From: Bog-473 sp963743785
GTDB lineage: Bacteria > Actinomycetota > Acidimicrobiia > Acidimicrobiales > RAAP-2
NCBI GenBank assembly: GCA_963743785.1
Contig: CAVURD010000035.1
Coordinates: 61,073 to 125,072 of the forward strand
DNA length: 64,000 nucleotides
Direction: 5' to 3'
Below the pieces are notes generated by a model. That model saw nothing but the letters and a program-made list of their open reading frames with translations, had not been told where the DNA came from and did no database searches. Position numbers and translations under genes: made by a program. Below, in pieces: positions 17,975 to 26,415 of this stretch. Within the stretch, counting starts at the first letter, position 1. Every line of letters starts with the position of its first letter.

Positions 17975-19192
17975 ATGGCGGAGTTCAAGCGGATCCAGGT
18001 GGAGAAGGGTATCCGGCAGCTTGGCCCTGACCGGTGGGAGGTCCAGGTGCATATCGGCCGTGACCCCGCTACGGGCAAGCTCCGCCAGGTGAGTCGTACC
18101 ACCCGCAAGGGCATTGCCGGCGCCAGGCGTCTTCGAGCTCGGCTGATGACGGAAGTCGGAAGGGGCGAACACGGCGGAACAACGGGCACCTTCGGCGCGC
18201 TGCTCGATGAGTGGATCATGCAAGGTGAGCGCAATGGCCGATCCCCCAACACCATCGCCGGTTACAGAAAGAAGATCGACGCGACGATTCGGCCGGCGCT
18301 TGGCGGTCTCCCGCTCGACAAGATCACCACGCACACCCTCGACGCCTTCTATGGCCGGTTGCTCAAGGCGGGGACGACCCCGGCGACAGTCATGCACTAT
18401 CACCGGATCATCGCCGCGGCGCTCCACCAGGCCGAGAAGTGGGGATGGGTTGACCGGAACGTCGCGGGACTCGCCCAGCCGCCACCGGTCCCCCGGAAAA
18501 AACTGACCGTGCCACCGCCCAAGAGGGTGCGAGCCCTGATTGAGTCGGCGGCGGCATCGCGGTCGCCAGAGTGGGCCACGATCATCACAGTGGCGGCTTT
18601 GACCGGGCTGCGCCGCGGTGAGTTGTGTGGCCTCCAATGGACCGATGTGGATTGGCCTGGTTCCGCTATCACTGTCCGGCGATCAATTTGGCAAACCAAA
18701 GACGGATGGGGTGAGAAGGATCCAAAGTCGCACCAGGTAAGGCGGCTGGTCTTGGGTGAACACGCACTGTCAGTGCTGGCTGGCCGCCGGGAGCGGGTAG
18801 CCGATGCCGCGGCGCTGGCCGAGGTGAGGGTGAGCGAGACCGCGTACATCTTTTCTCCTGAACTGGGCGGCACTCGACCGATGCTGCCGGGAGCCGTCAC
18901 CCTCGCGTTCGGCCGGGTCTGCCGCAAGATGGAGGCGACAGCGGTCAACCTGGCCGAGGAGGAAGGCCGCGGGATTCGGGACACCGAACGGTGGCCTTAC
19001 CGTTTCCACGACTTGAGGCACTACACGGCTACCGAGCTATTCCGGGCCGGTCACAACCCGCGCACAGTTTCGGACCGTCTCGGTCATGCTGATCCCTCTC
19101 TCACCTTGCGGGTCTACACGCACGACACCGTTGACCAAGCCCAGGCAGCCGCGGATTCGTTGGAGTCCGGCCTCCTAGCCTTGACGCAATAG
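17975..19192 (+). CDS. int: Tyrosine recombinase / phage-type integrase
   Basis: A 405-residue site-specific tyrosine recombinase expected to insert and excise the element at the tRNA anticodon loop. The N-terminal arm-binding region (~1-60) is basic and contains RWEVQVHIGRDPATGKLRQ. A SAM-like core-binding domain lies at ~70-170. The catalytic residues are all present: R213 (LTGLRRGELCGL), H345 and R348 (HDLRHYTATELFRAG), H371 (DRLGH) and Y381 (LRVYTHD). It starts 67 bp from the 5' end of the intact tRNA, the normal place for an integrase beside its attachment site. No excisionase is obvious, though a tiny HTH frame follows at 19262. Confidence 0.95.
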   Translation: MAEFKRIQVEKGIRQLGPDRWEVQVHIGRDPATGKLRQVSRTTRKGIAGARRLRARLMTEVGRGEHGGTTGTFGALLDEWIMQGERNGRSPNTIAGYRKKIDATIRPALGGLPLDKITTHTLDAFYGRLLKAGTTPATVMHYHRIIAAALHQAEKWGWVDRNVAGLAQPPPVPRKKLTVPPPKRVRALIESAAASRSPEWATIITVAALTGLRRGELCGLQWTDVDWPGSAITVRRSIWQTKDGWGEKDPKSHQVRRLVLGEHALSVLAGRRERVADAAALAEVRVSETAYIFSPELGGTRPMLPGAVTLAFGRVCRKMEATAVNLAEEEGRGIRDTERWPYRFHDLRHYTATELFRAGHNPRTVSDRLGHADPSLTLRVYTHDTVDQAQAAADSLESGLLALTQ

Positions 19193-19261
19193 CTCAAGGG
19201 CCTTCTGCGTCAACCGTCCGCCAGGTACGCCCCTGCCGCTTGGTCGCTCGAGTAGCTGACG

Positions 19262-19405
19262 GTGCGCGAGTTGGCGGAGGAGCTCGGAGTCTCAGAGCGA
19301 TTCGGGCGAACGGTCGTCACCAGCCTTAGCCGACGACGGCTGGTGTCGTCCGTCGGTGAGGGTTCGCTCCGTCTTCTTAACACCTTCCTCACATTTGCCG
19401 TGTAA
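19262..19405 (+). CDS. Possible small winged-helix/HTH protein fragment
   Basis: A GTG-initiated 47-codon frame reads VRELAEELGVSERFGRTVVT, then SLSRRRLVSSVGEG, ending in TAA. The pattern fits a small MarR/DeoR-like helix-turn-helix unit. It follows the integrase by 70 bp, a position where excisionases or element regulators occur. It is too short and its start too weak to be sure; it may be a broken gene. The rest of 19193-19566 holds nothing recognised. Confidence 0.35.
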   Translation: MRELAEELGVSERFGRTVVTSLSRRRLVSSVGEGSLRLLNTFLTFAV

Positions 19406-19566
19406 AACCGTGACTTCAGGGGGAAATGCAGGTCGATGATCGCGAGTTTGGATTCCGTCGTTCTCCATTATGATCTCGAGGGCGTTGGTGGGGCATGATG
19501 ATGACGTTCCCTGGTGCTGCCTCACTGTGCGATGGCAAAATTGGAACGGTGCAGTAGGGGGCTGAC

Positions 19567-19938
19567 GTGGTTGAAGATAGCAGCGAAGAAACCAGCGCCC
19601 ACTTTTGGCTTCAACAAGCAAGTCCATCCATTAACTCACTCGTGACCACGACGAGCACCGCACTGCTCACGCTGAAGACTGGTCAGGAGAAAGTGGCGGC
19701 TGCGGTCGACCACATCCGTTCCTCAGCATTGACGCTGCAGCGATGGCTCACGACTCATCCGTGCCCCGATCCAACATTGGCTGATCGATGCGAAGTGTTC
19801 GTGGCCCGATACAGATTCGTCTGTTTGGAGATCGAGTCGAACCGCAAGGGGGCGTCCGAGGGCCGTTTTGAAGCAATGATCGAGCGGCTCGGTTTTCTGA
19901 ATGCCGAATTCGCTAAGGTCCTCGTGGATCCGCAGTAA
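19567..19938 (+). CDS. Hypothetical helical protein
   Basis: 123 residues from a GTG start with AGGGGG upstream. No family recognised. The sequence is polar and helix-rich: LKTGQEKVAAAVDHIRSSAL, then CEVFVARYRFVCLEIESNRK and ERLGFLNAEFAKVL. No signal peptide or membrane segment. It is followed after 17 bp by the large membrane protein and probably shares its transcript. Confidence 0.55.
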   Translation: MVEDSSEETSAHFWLQQASPSINSLVTTTSTALLTLKTGQEKVAAAVDHIRSSALTLQRWLTTHPCPDPTLADRCEVFVARYRFVCLEIESNRKGASEGRFEAMIERLGFLNAEFAKVLVDPQ

Positions 19939-19955
19939 TTGAGGGCAAGCGCCGA

Positions 19956-22142
19956 GTGAGCACCGCCACGTGCGAAGATGGATCGGAGGTAACCGGCGTA
20001 CCACGACCGTCGGACGACGACGCCCGCTCGGACTCTGTGCGGCGCGAGGTCTGGCCTTCGGTGGCCGCGATCTGTGCATATATTCTGCTCGGCGTTACCG
20101 CCTACTGGCCAGTGCTCCCGGACATCTCGGGAAAGCTCTTCAGCAATGCATCGGATTTCACCCAGTCGGTGTGGTTCATCGGTTGGGTGCCGCATGCGCT
20201 CGCCCATGGCCTCAATCCGTTCTTCAGTAATGCGATGTACTCGCCCACAGGCGTGAATCTGGCCGACAACACGGCAAGTCCCTTCCTGGGCCTGTTGACG
20301 GCTCCGCTCGCCTTGGTATGGAGTCCGTTGGTAGTAGGGAACCTGCTGTTGGTATTGAGCATGCCGATATCGGCGGCGGCCGCGTTCGTCGTCTTGCGGA
20401 AGTGGCAGGTATGGTGGCCGGCCGCCGCCCTTGGTGGGCTGGTCTATGGGTTTTCGCCCTACATGGTGGGTCAGGGTCTCGGCCATGTGGAAATGATGTT
20501 CGTGCCGCTGCCACCGTTCATAGTCATGACGGTCGTTTCAATCCTGCAGCGCCAGGGTTCAGAACGACGGCTCGGAATCCAGCTCGGCCTTCTGATTGCC
20601 GTCCAGTACCTCATTTTGCCAGAGGTGCTCGCGTCTGTCGCCGTCTTTACTTTTGTCGCCGTCTTCTGCGTGGCACTCCGCCATCCGTCGGCCGTTCGGG
20701 AAATGGCCCGCGCCTCGGCGCGTCCGACGATGATCGCCCTGGGATTGGCGGCGGTTCTGCTGGCGTACCCCTTCTGGATGCTGATTTCTGGACCTCAGCA
20801 CGTAGCTGGACCCCATTATCCTTTGCAGAACCTGTACCACAACGACCTCCTCAGCTTTGTGGTCCCGGGACCATTGCAAAAGGTCTCCCTGGGGATGCGA
20901 TCGCTTGGGTCCATATTGGCGTTTTTAGATGGGCCGACCGAGGCGGGAGGTTATATCGGCGTTCCGGTCCTGATCTTGATCGGATTCCTCGCTTGGCGGT
21001 CTCGGCACAGCTCCCGAATGCAGCTGTCGGGGATGCTTTTCATCAGTGCCGTGCTCCTGTCCCTTGGCCCGTATCTAGCCGTTCATGGACACTTGACTCA
21101 CGTCCCACTTCCATTCCTGCTGCTCGACCACATTCCACTGATCAACAATGTGCTGCCGAGTCGAATCTCTTTCGAGATAGATGCCTGTCTCGCCGCAATG
21201 ATTTCGTTCGGATTAGATGACATGCGCGGAACGCCTGTCAGGGATCACCAGCACCACTCTCATCGAGGCGCTCGGGACCATGGCCGAACAGCCATCATCG
21301 TTACCGGTATGGCCTTAGCGGTGCTGGTGTTCACTCTGCTGCCTCAGTGGCCAGATTCGAAGTCGCCGGTCGTTTTACTTCCGACAAGCATTTCCCGAGC
21401 CATTCCAACTGGAGACCCGGTGGCAATCACCTATCCTTACGGCTACGATCCCCGCGGCTACGGGGTACCGACGCTGCCGTTACTTTGGCAGGCACAGGAC
21501 GGATTCCGATTCCGCATAACCGGAGGATACGCCTTTCACCCAGACCCCAGAGGTAGTGGTTCAAGGGTCCCGAATCCGATGAGTCCTCCAAATCTGCAAG
21601 ATTCCCTCGCTGCCGATGAGCAGGCCTGCTTTTGCCTTCTGACTCCGGTCAGCCCCAAGCTGGTGGCTGCCACCCGAACCGCTCTGTCCAGGTATGACGT
21701 TCGGTTGGTCATCGTGGACCGCTCAGTGAGCGGAAGCGGTGCGGTCATGGAGCTGTTTGACGACGCTCTCGGCCCTCCCAAACTTTCGGCAGGGCACTTC
21801 TCCCTGTGGGCCGACTGGCACGGCTTGCCGACGCACCAGGTCTTCCCAAACTTACTCACGAGCGTGCTCATTCCTTCGAACGGGGCCAAGTTGTCAGGCA
21901 CTACGGTGCTTGATGCCGCAGCGACGGACTACCTGCGCGTCACCAAAGTCGAATTCCTCCTCACAGATGAAACGCATCACAGCACACTGATCGCCGGCGG
22001 CTATTTGACCTTTTACGGATGGGTCGCAAAATGGAACACGACCAGCGTGGCAGACGGCACCTACACGCTTCAGAGCGTGGCCTACGACTCTGCAGGTAGG
22101 AAGAGTCAGAGCAAGGGCGTCACAATCACCGTCAACAACTAA
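19956..22142 (+). CDS. Large polytopic membrane protein with C-terminal Ig-like module (glycosyltransferase-like)
   Basis: 728 residues, GTG start. Roughly the first 460 residues hold about ten hydrophobic segments (such as VAAICAYILLGVTAYWPVL, LLIAVQYLILPEVLASVAVF and LVFTLLPQWP). Loops typical of GT-C/YfhO-like lipid-linked sugar transferases are present (SDFTQSVWFIGW, NAMYSPTGVNLADNT). A soluble region follows, and residues ~635-728 are one Ig-like repeat (SVLIPSNGAKLSGTTVLD, YGWVAKWNTTSVADGTYTLQ). The same repeat occurs twice in the secreted protein at 15527, so domains have been shuffled within the element. Expected at the cytoplasmic membrane with the Ig module outside. Sugar-transfer activity is inferred from topology only. 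Confidence 0.75.
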   Translation: MSTATCEDGSEVTGVPRPSDDDARSDSVRREVWPSVAAICAYILLGVTAYWPVLPDISGKLFSNASDFTQSVWFIGWVPHALAHGLNPFFSNAMYSPTGVNLADNTASPFLGLLTAPLALVWSPLVVGNLLLVLSMPISAAAAFVVLRKWQVWWPAAALGGLVYGFSPYMVGQGLGHVEMMFVPLPPFIVMTVVSILQRQGSERRLGIQLGLLIAVQYLILPEVLASVAVFTFVAVFCVALRHPSAVREMARASARPTMIALGLAAVLLAYPFWMLISGPQHVAGPHYPLQNLYHNDLLSFVVPGPLQKVSLGMRSLGSILAFLDGPTEAGGYIGVPVLILIGFLAWRSRHSSRMQLSGMLFISAVLLSLGPYLAVHGHLTHVPLPFLLLDHIPLINNVLPSRISFEIDACLAAMISFGLDDMRGTPVRDHQHHSHRGARDHGRTAIIVTGMALAVLVFTLLPQWPDSKSPVVLLPTSISRAIPTGDPVAITYPYGYDPRGYGVPTLPLLWQAQDGFRFRITGGYAFHPDPRGSGSRVPNPMSPPNLQDSLAADEQACFCLLTPVSPKLVAATRTALSRYDVRLVIVDRSVSGSGAVMELFDDALGPPKLSAGHFSLWADWHGLPTHQVFPNLLTSVLIPSNGAKLSGTTVLDAAATDYLRVTKVEFLLTDETHHSTLIAGGYLTFYGWVAKWNTTSVADGTYTLQSVAYDSAGRKSQSKGVTITVNN

Positions 22143-22264
22143 TAACAGTGGCGATGGAGCGACATTGGGCAGCTTTCCGTCGTGGCTGGCAGCCGGATCT
22201 GGAAGCGGGCAGCCGTGAAAGTGGGCCAAGGCATCGGGGCCACCGGCGCGGGGACTGGGGGGTG

Positions 22265-22438
22265 ATGGCCCGTCGTACGTCTCTCCGAAGCCAGCTATAC
22301 CGAGCCGCCCGGGACCTGGGCAACGTCCAAGCGGCCAGGGGCGGCCCAACGTTCTACGGCAAGCGGGTCGTGCGCCGGAAGGTCTATCGGACCACCAACG
22401 GCATCAACAGGCGGATGCTGAAGGATCTCGGGCTGTAA
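22265..22438 (+). CDS. Small conserved basic protein
   Basis: 57 residues starting at ATG 22265 behind a GGGGACTGGGGGG purine stretch. It reads MARRTSLRSQLYRAARDLGN, then KRVVRRKVYRTTNGINRR and ends KDLGL. This basic type of small protein is recurrent in actinobacterial genomes and mobile elements, with no established function. Its high Arg/Lys content suggests nucleic-acid contact. The in-frame sequence upstream of this ATG is not conserved, so the later start was chosen. Confidence 0.6.
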   Translation: MARRTSLRSQLYRAARDLGNVQAARGGPTFYGKRVVRRKVYRTTNGINRRMLKDLGL

Positions 22439-22523
22439 GCAACCGAGCAAGCATTATTTTGGAAAGTGCAGTCGCTTTAACCTAGGCGTAACGCTTTGAT
22501 TACCGGGCGTTCAACTTCGGTCT

Positions 22524-23631
22524 TTAGGTTGGTGGTTGGCGTCGGGATGATCCCCCGTCCCGCGTCAAAGCCCGCTCGGGTCTGTGGGACTCCCCACAGA
22601 TCACCCCCTTCTGTGCTCCACAGTTCCCCGAGCTCGGCCAAATTCCTGACGCGGAACGAGAGGGCCGAAGCCCTCCCGAATCCGGACATGGTGCACCTCC
22701 GAGCCCCGCGGTCTGGGACACCCCGACGGATCCTTCAAGGCACGCATTCGGGGACGCGTGAGGTTCCAGCGGCCGACGCCGGCTCAACCAGCGGTCGCCG
22801 GGCAGCGGGTAATGTCGGACGAGCTCGTTCACCGAATGATGGAAGGCATGTATTACGTCCCGTTCGACTTCAGTAAGCGGGGTCAGGGACTGCACCCTTG
22901 CCTCGGCTGATCGAGGGCCGTCGCGGTCCACTGGAGGGTCCCCGGTAGAGGCCCTCACCACAGAGAGCCGTTGGTTGAAGCGCTCCCAATCGGCGACCGG
23001 GGAAAGCGGCAGTGTAAGCAACCTTCCACACGCGTCGAGCAGTGGGGCGACCGAGTCGACGGTGTCATAGCGCAGCACGTGCACGGCTCGCCTGCCGAAC
23101 ACCGCAGCAAAGCTAGGCACCAGCTGCTTGTAGTTGACGCGGAAGTCCCAACCACGGAACACAACACCGCCATCGGCCAGGGCGCGAGCCAAGAAGTCGT
23201 CAAACTCCTCCTCCAGCCCGTGCTTGCGCAACTCGACATACAGGGATTCGAGATATTCGGACGGTCGACGGAGCACGACCAACACATGAGTCTTGTAGCC
23301 GAGTCGTGACAAACGGCGGCGGAAGTTCCGCAGGCTCTCAGGCCGCAGGTGTAGATACTCGAAATCCTCGCTTGACAGCAGGACCGCTCGAGGCTTGGTC
23401 TGTCTCAGCTCGTTGGTGAGGTCGGCGAACGATCCGACCGTGGGGTCGTAGCGCTCGTCCCCGTTGAGCTCCCAGGCCAGGTTGTGGTGACCGTCACCGG
23501 CCCGGCCGGCGGTCGGATAGTAAAGCCCCTGCTCCAGCGAAGTACGTTTCGTTGCGGGCGATCATCGACTGCAACGAGGTGGTCCCCGTTTTGTGAGTGC
23601 CGATGTGCACTACGGCGATCTTCGACGCCAT
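22524..23631 (-). CDS. Sulfotransferase-like protein, frameshifted
   Basis: PAPS-dependent sulfotransferase fold. The 5'-phosphosulfate-binding loop is VVHIGTHKTGTTSLQSM at the N-terminus. After a frame change near 23545 the reading is LYYPTAGRAGDGHHNLAWEL, then RAVLLSSEDFEYLHLRPESL. The 3'-phosphate-binding segment follows as LVVLRRPSEYLESLYVELRK (R and S). The recognisable protein ends near HYPLPGDRWLSRRR (~22790). The remaining codons to 22524 look non-native, so a second shift probably hides the real stop. ATG 23631 is preferred over 23643 because GGCGAG precedes it. It could sulfate a cell-surface glycan or other acceptor; the acceptor is unknown. Confidence 0.75.
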
Positions 23632-23831
23632 CTCGCCAAACATAACTGAGCATCTGGACTAGAGCCGTGACCCCCGACATCCTCGTTGCCGAGGGGCGCT
23701 GTGAACGAGCGGCACACAGTGGGACCGCGTGGTCATGTTTGACGGTGCGTCCGGTGACGATCGAGGGCGGTTGCCCAACGAAGTGTGCGTCCTGGGCGAG
23801 TGGTGAGCTAGTGCCAGCAGGTCAGGCGAGG

Positions 23832-23987
23832 ATGTCCAACACCTGGGCCGACTACACCGGCTGTTGGGCGGACGTGTACGACGACGACCACGAAGAGATG
23901 CAAGCGTGCGAGGCCAAACCTGACCCCGGATCGACGCTAGGGCTGTGTGCCGAGCATGACGCTCAGATCATGGCGTCGGCTGGCTAA
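23832..23987 (+). CDS. Small acidic Cys-containing protein
   Basis: 51 residues from ATG 23832, preceded by AGGCGAGG. It reads MSNTWADYTGCWADVYDDDH, then MQACEAKPDPGSTLGLCAEH. The C...C...C..H spacing suggests a small zinc- or metal-binding fold. No family recognised. It overlaps by 4 bp the end of the Cys-rich peptide gene on the opposite strand. Confidence 0.45.
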   Translation: MSNTWADYTGCWADVYDDDHEEMQACEAKPDPGSTLGLCAEHDAQIMASAG

Positions 23988-24109
23988 TCAGAATCGGCCT
24001 CGGCCTCACGAATCTCAAGATCGGCACAGCAACAGTTGGGGTCGCCGCAGACCTTCACCCGGACGCCACGGTCTACCAAGCAGCCACAGTCGGCGCAGAG
24101 GATCTCCAT
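23984..24109 (-). CDS. 41-residue Cys-rich protein coupled to the VOC gene
   Basis: Starts at the ATG of a TAATG overlap with the upstream VOC gene, so it is likely translated by re-initiation. It reads MEILCADCGCLVDRGVRVKV, then CGDPNCCCADLEIREAE. The CxxCxC and CxxxxCCC pattern suggests a zinc ribbon or metal-binding peptide. No family assignment. Confidence 0.55.
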   Translation of the reverse strand: MEILCADCGCLVDRGVRVKVCGDPNCCCADLEIREAEADSD

Positions 24110-24591
24110 TATCGAATCGGTGAACCGAACCGGATGAGGTTGCCGTCTGGGTCCGTGTGTGAACCTTCCCGCTTGCCGTAGTCCTCGTCCTTGGGACCAG
24201 TGACCTCTAGCCCTGCCTTGCGCCAATCATCGGCCACCTGGTCGGCATCATGGCACCCGATATAGAGCACGCCCGCCCCCGCAACCTCGTCGCCCTCAGG
24301 GAGCGTCAGGTGGATGGTGAGATCACGATCCCGGTGCGCAAAGGCGTAGGTCTCGTCGTGGAAGTCGATCTCAAATCCCATCTTGGCGTAGTGGTCGGTT
24401 GCCCGCGAGACATCAGCGACCCTGAAGATCGGCTCAAATCCTGCCACTTGCCACCCGCCATGCGCTCTGATTCGCTTGTCCCGCTTGTCTACAAGCCAGT
24501 CAAGGCATCGGTAGCAGATTTGGATTTCCTTGTGGTCATGTAACTGGACGGTTTCAGTTTCTTCGCCACAGCATGAGCAGGTGGTCGCCAT
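24109..24591 (-). CDS. VOC/glyoxalase-fold protein with N-terminal zinc ribbon
   Basis: 160 residues. The N-terminus carries a CxxC...CxxC ribbon (TTCSCCGEE, then ICYRCLDWL). The rest is one vicinal-oxygen-chelate unit (FEPIFRVADVSRATDHYAKM, then SHTDPDGNLIRFG), the bleomycin-resistance/glyoxalase fold. Such proteins bind or transform small hydrophobic molecules, usually as dimers. The ribbon fusion is unusual and may give it a nucleic-acid or protein partner. It is coupled to the 41-residue Cys-rich gene by a TAATG overlap. Confidence 0.8.
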   Translation of the reverse strand: MATTCSCCGEETETVQLHDHKEIQICYRCLDWLVDKRDKRIRAHGGWQVAGFEPIFRVADVSRATDHYAKMGFEIDFHDETYAFAHRDRDLTIHLTLPEGDEVAGAGVLYIGCHDADQVADDWRKAGLEVTGPKDEDYGKREGSHTDPDGNLIRFGSPIR

Positions 24592-24602
24592 GCCCTACAA
24601 CG

Positions 24603-24818
24603 CTAGACCGGCCTAGCCCACGGCAACTCATCAGCGTGCCGCTCGCAGCTCCACACCTTCGTCCAGCCCTTCAAGAACTTCCACCGTCCAACCCACGTCA
24701 CCCGCTCCATGCAGTGCCCGCTCTGGCCGACCGGGTTCTCGTAGATCATCCGCCAGCACCGCCCCTCTTGAGCGAAGAGCCCGGGGGCTACCTTTCCCGA
24801 CCGTGCCACGGTGGTCAA
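24603..24818 (-). CDS. Small Trp/Cys-rich protein, copy 3 (intact)
   Basis: 71 residues: MTTVARSGKVAPGLFAQEG, then RCWRMIYENPVGQSGHCMER, TWVGRWKFLKGWTKVWSCER and HADELPWARPV. It is the best-preserved of three copies in the element (others at 13363 and 14874). Conserved C..C..H and several Trp residues suggest a compact metal-binding or protein-binding domain. No function recognised. About 400 bp upstream (24819-25223) hold no confident gene, only a 20-codon frame at 25152-25214. Confidence 0.6.
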   Translation of the reverse strand: MTTVARSGKVAPGLFAQEGRCWRMIYENPVGQSGHCMERVTWVGRWKFLKGWTKVWSCERHADELPWARPV

Positions 24819-25223
24819 CGCCGCCGTAGATCGCGAACTCGGTCATGGCCCGACGGTAGCGTCGGGGTCTGCGCTGGCGATGATGGAGGCCGAACTCCAC
24901 CAGGGAGGAATCAAGTTCGCCGTCATTCATTTGACACCCGACAACACGGGGTCCGGCCCGTCTCAGTGCATCCACCCTGACGCCGAAGTACATGGAGTGC
25001 TTATTGCCCGACGAGGGTCAGAGTGAATCCCAGGCGGATGGTAAACAGCCCCTGTCCCCGTCCTGTCCGCGTAGCAGGGGGACGCCCACAACCGCCGTTG
25101 GGGGCAGTCTCCGACCTACAAGATGGTCAGGCAAGGAGGACTGTCACCTCGATGGTTGACGACTACGAATCAAAGGTTGAGTATGACCCTAGAGAGGGCG
25201 TCGTCCTCGAGTAGGGGGTCGTC

Positions 25224-25839
25224 ATGGTTCGACGGTTGCTCGCCAGCGTTTTTCTCGCGGCTTTCCCGGTTGTGGTGATTCCGATCGCAGTCACTCCGAT
25301 GGGTGCTTGGGCCGGTGCAGCCGCTCCAACCGCAGTCCAGCAGTGCAAAGATGATGGCTGGCACACGCTCACTGACGCATCGGGGCAGCCATTCAAGAAT
25401 CAAGGCCAGTGCATCAGCTATGCGATCCATAACCCGGTCAGCCTCGCCGACCTGGCCGGTTCGTTCTCCGGGACGACATCGTTCACGTTTGGGACCAATG
25501 GTTGCGTCCTCGTAGAAATGGTTTTCGATGCCACATATCCCGGAAGCTCCGCCGTGGGATCGGTGACGCTTCACCTGGACGGATGCGTCCCCTTCGGTCC
25601 TCCATTCACCTACTCCGGGACATTTACCATCACGACGAGCGTTGGCACTCTTGCAGGCGCTGCAGTTGGAACCGCCAATAACTTGGCTGGCCCACCTCCC
25701 TTCGTCTTCGATCTGACGCTGACCGTTCTGTCAGGAACCGGTGCGTTCGCAGCGACGATGGCACGATGAATGTGAGCATTCAGTCGTTGGGCGGCGTAAA
25801 TCCGGCTCCGGTGACCGGCTCAGTCAGGGTCCCGTAGGC
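25224..25839 (+). CDS. Secreted protein sharing the C-terminal domain of the Ig protein, frameshifted end
   Basis: ATG at 25224, with a signal peptide (ASVFLAAFPVVVIPIAV). After a short spacer (CKDDGWHTLTDASGQPFKNQ) comes a beta-rich domain, NGCVLVEMVFDATYPGSSAV, then FTYSGTFTITTSVGTLAGAA. It closely resembles the last domain of the protein at 15527. Near 25757 a shift moves the reading to DGTMNVSIQSLGGVNPAPV and a stop at 25839, about 204 residues in all. Probably extracellular. Its relation to the 15.5-kb gene shows duplication with domain loss. Confidence 0.7.
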
Positions 25840-26000
25840 GTGGCAACCAGCTGTCTCCCGACGACACTGCTCGTAAAGATCCTCCGTCCCCGCGCTGTCC
25901 GCGTCGTAGGCCGACCGGCAACGGTCACCCACTCGCTGGCTACTCGTTAGTAACCTTGCGCCGTGGCCAGATCCGGCGACAGCGGAAATTGACGTGGCTG

Positions 26001-26268
26001 ATGAGCCCCGGCAGTGGGGAGCAGCTGCCCTCGCTCGAGGAGGTCCTACGCCGGCCGGGGTGGATGGAACTGGCGGCCTGTGCCGGGTAGCCCACTGAGG
26101 TGTTCTTTCCGGCGCATGGACAGACAGCCGCCGCGGGCCGGCGCCATCTGCGTCACCTGCAAAGTGCGGCCCGAGTGTCTCGACTACGCCAGGCCGACAG
26201 CGACACGGCAGGGGTGTGGGGAGGGACCACGGAGCGGGAACGGCGGCACCATGGGCCAGGTGGCGTAA
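26001..26268 (+). pseudogene. WhiB-like protein remnant (frameshifts and an in-frame stop)
   Basis: Reads MSPGSGEQLPSLEEVLRRPG, then WMELAACAG, an in-frame TAG, and PTEVFFPAHGQTAAA. In another frame it continues ICVTCKVRPECLDYA, then GVWGGTTERER. All four iron-sulfur Cys positions (ACAG; CxxCxxxxxC) and the WhiB turn GVWGG are recognisable but need at least three frame corrections. WhiB proteins are Fe-S transcriptional regulators restricted to actinobacteria and their phages. It lies ~150 bp from the right end of the element and may be element cargo. Confidence 0.65.
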
Positions 26269-26415
26269 GTGTCACTCGACGACAATGCATCCAATCAACC
26301 ATCCGATCAACTTGTCGGGACCATTAGTGATGGGTTGGCGACCGTTGAACCTAGAACCGCGTATAGGTCGGGATTCGATGTTTCGTGAAGCGTCCAGGTG
26401 GGACCGGACCTGGGC

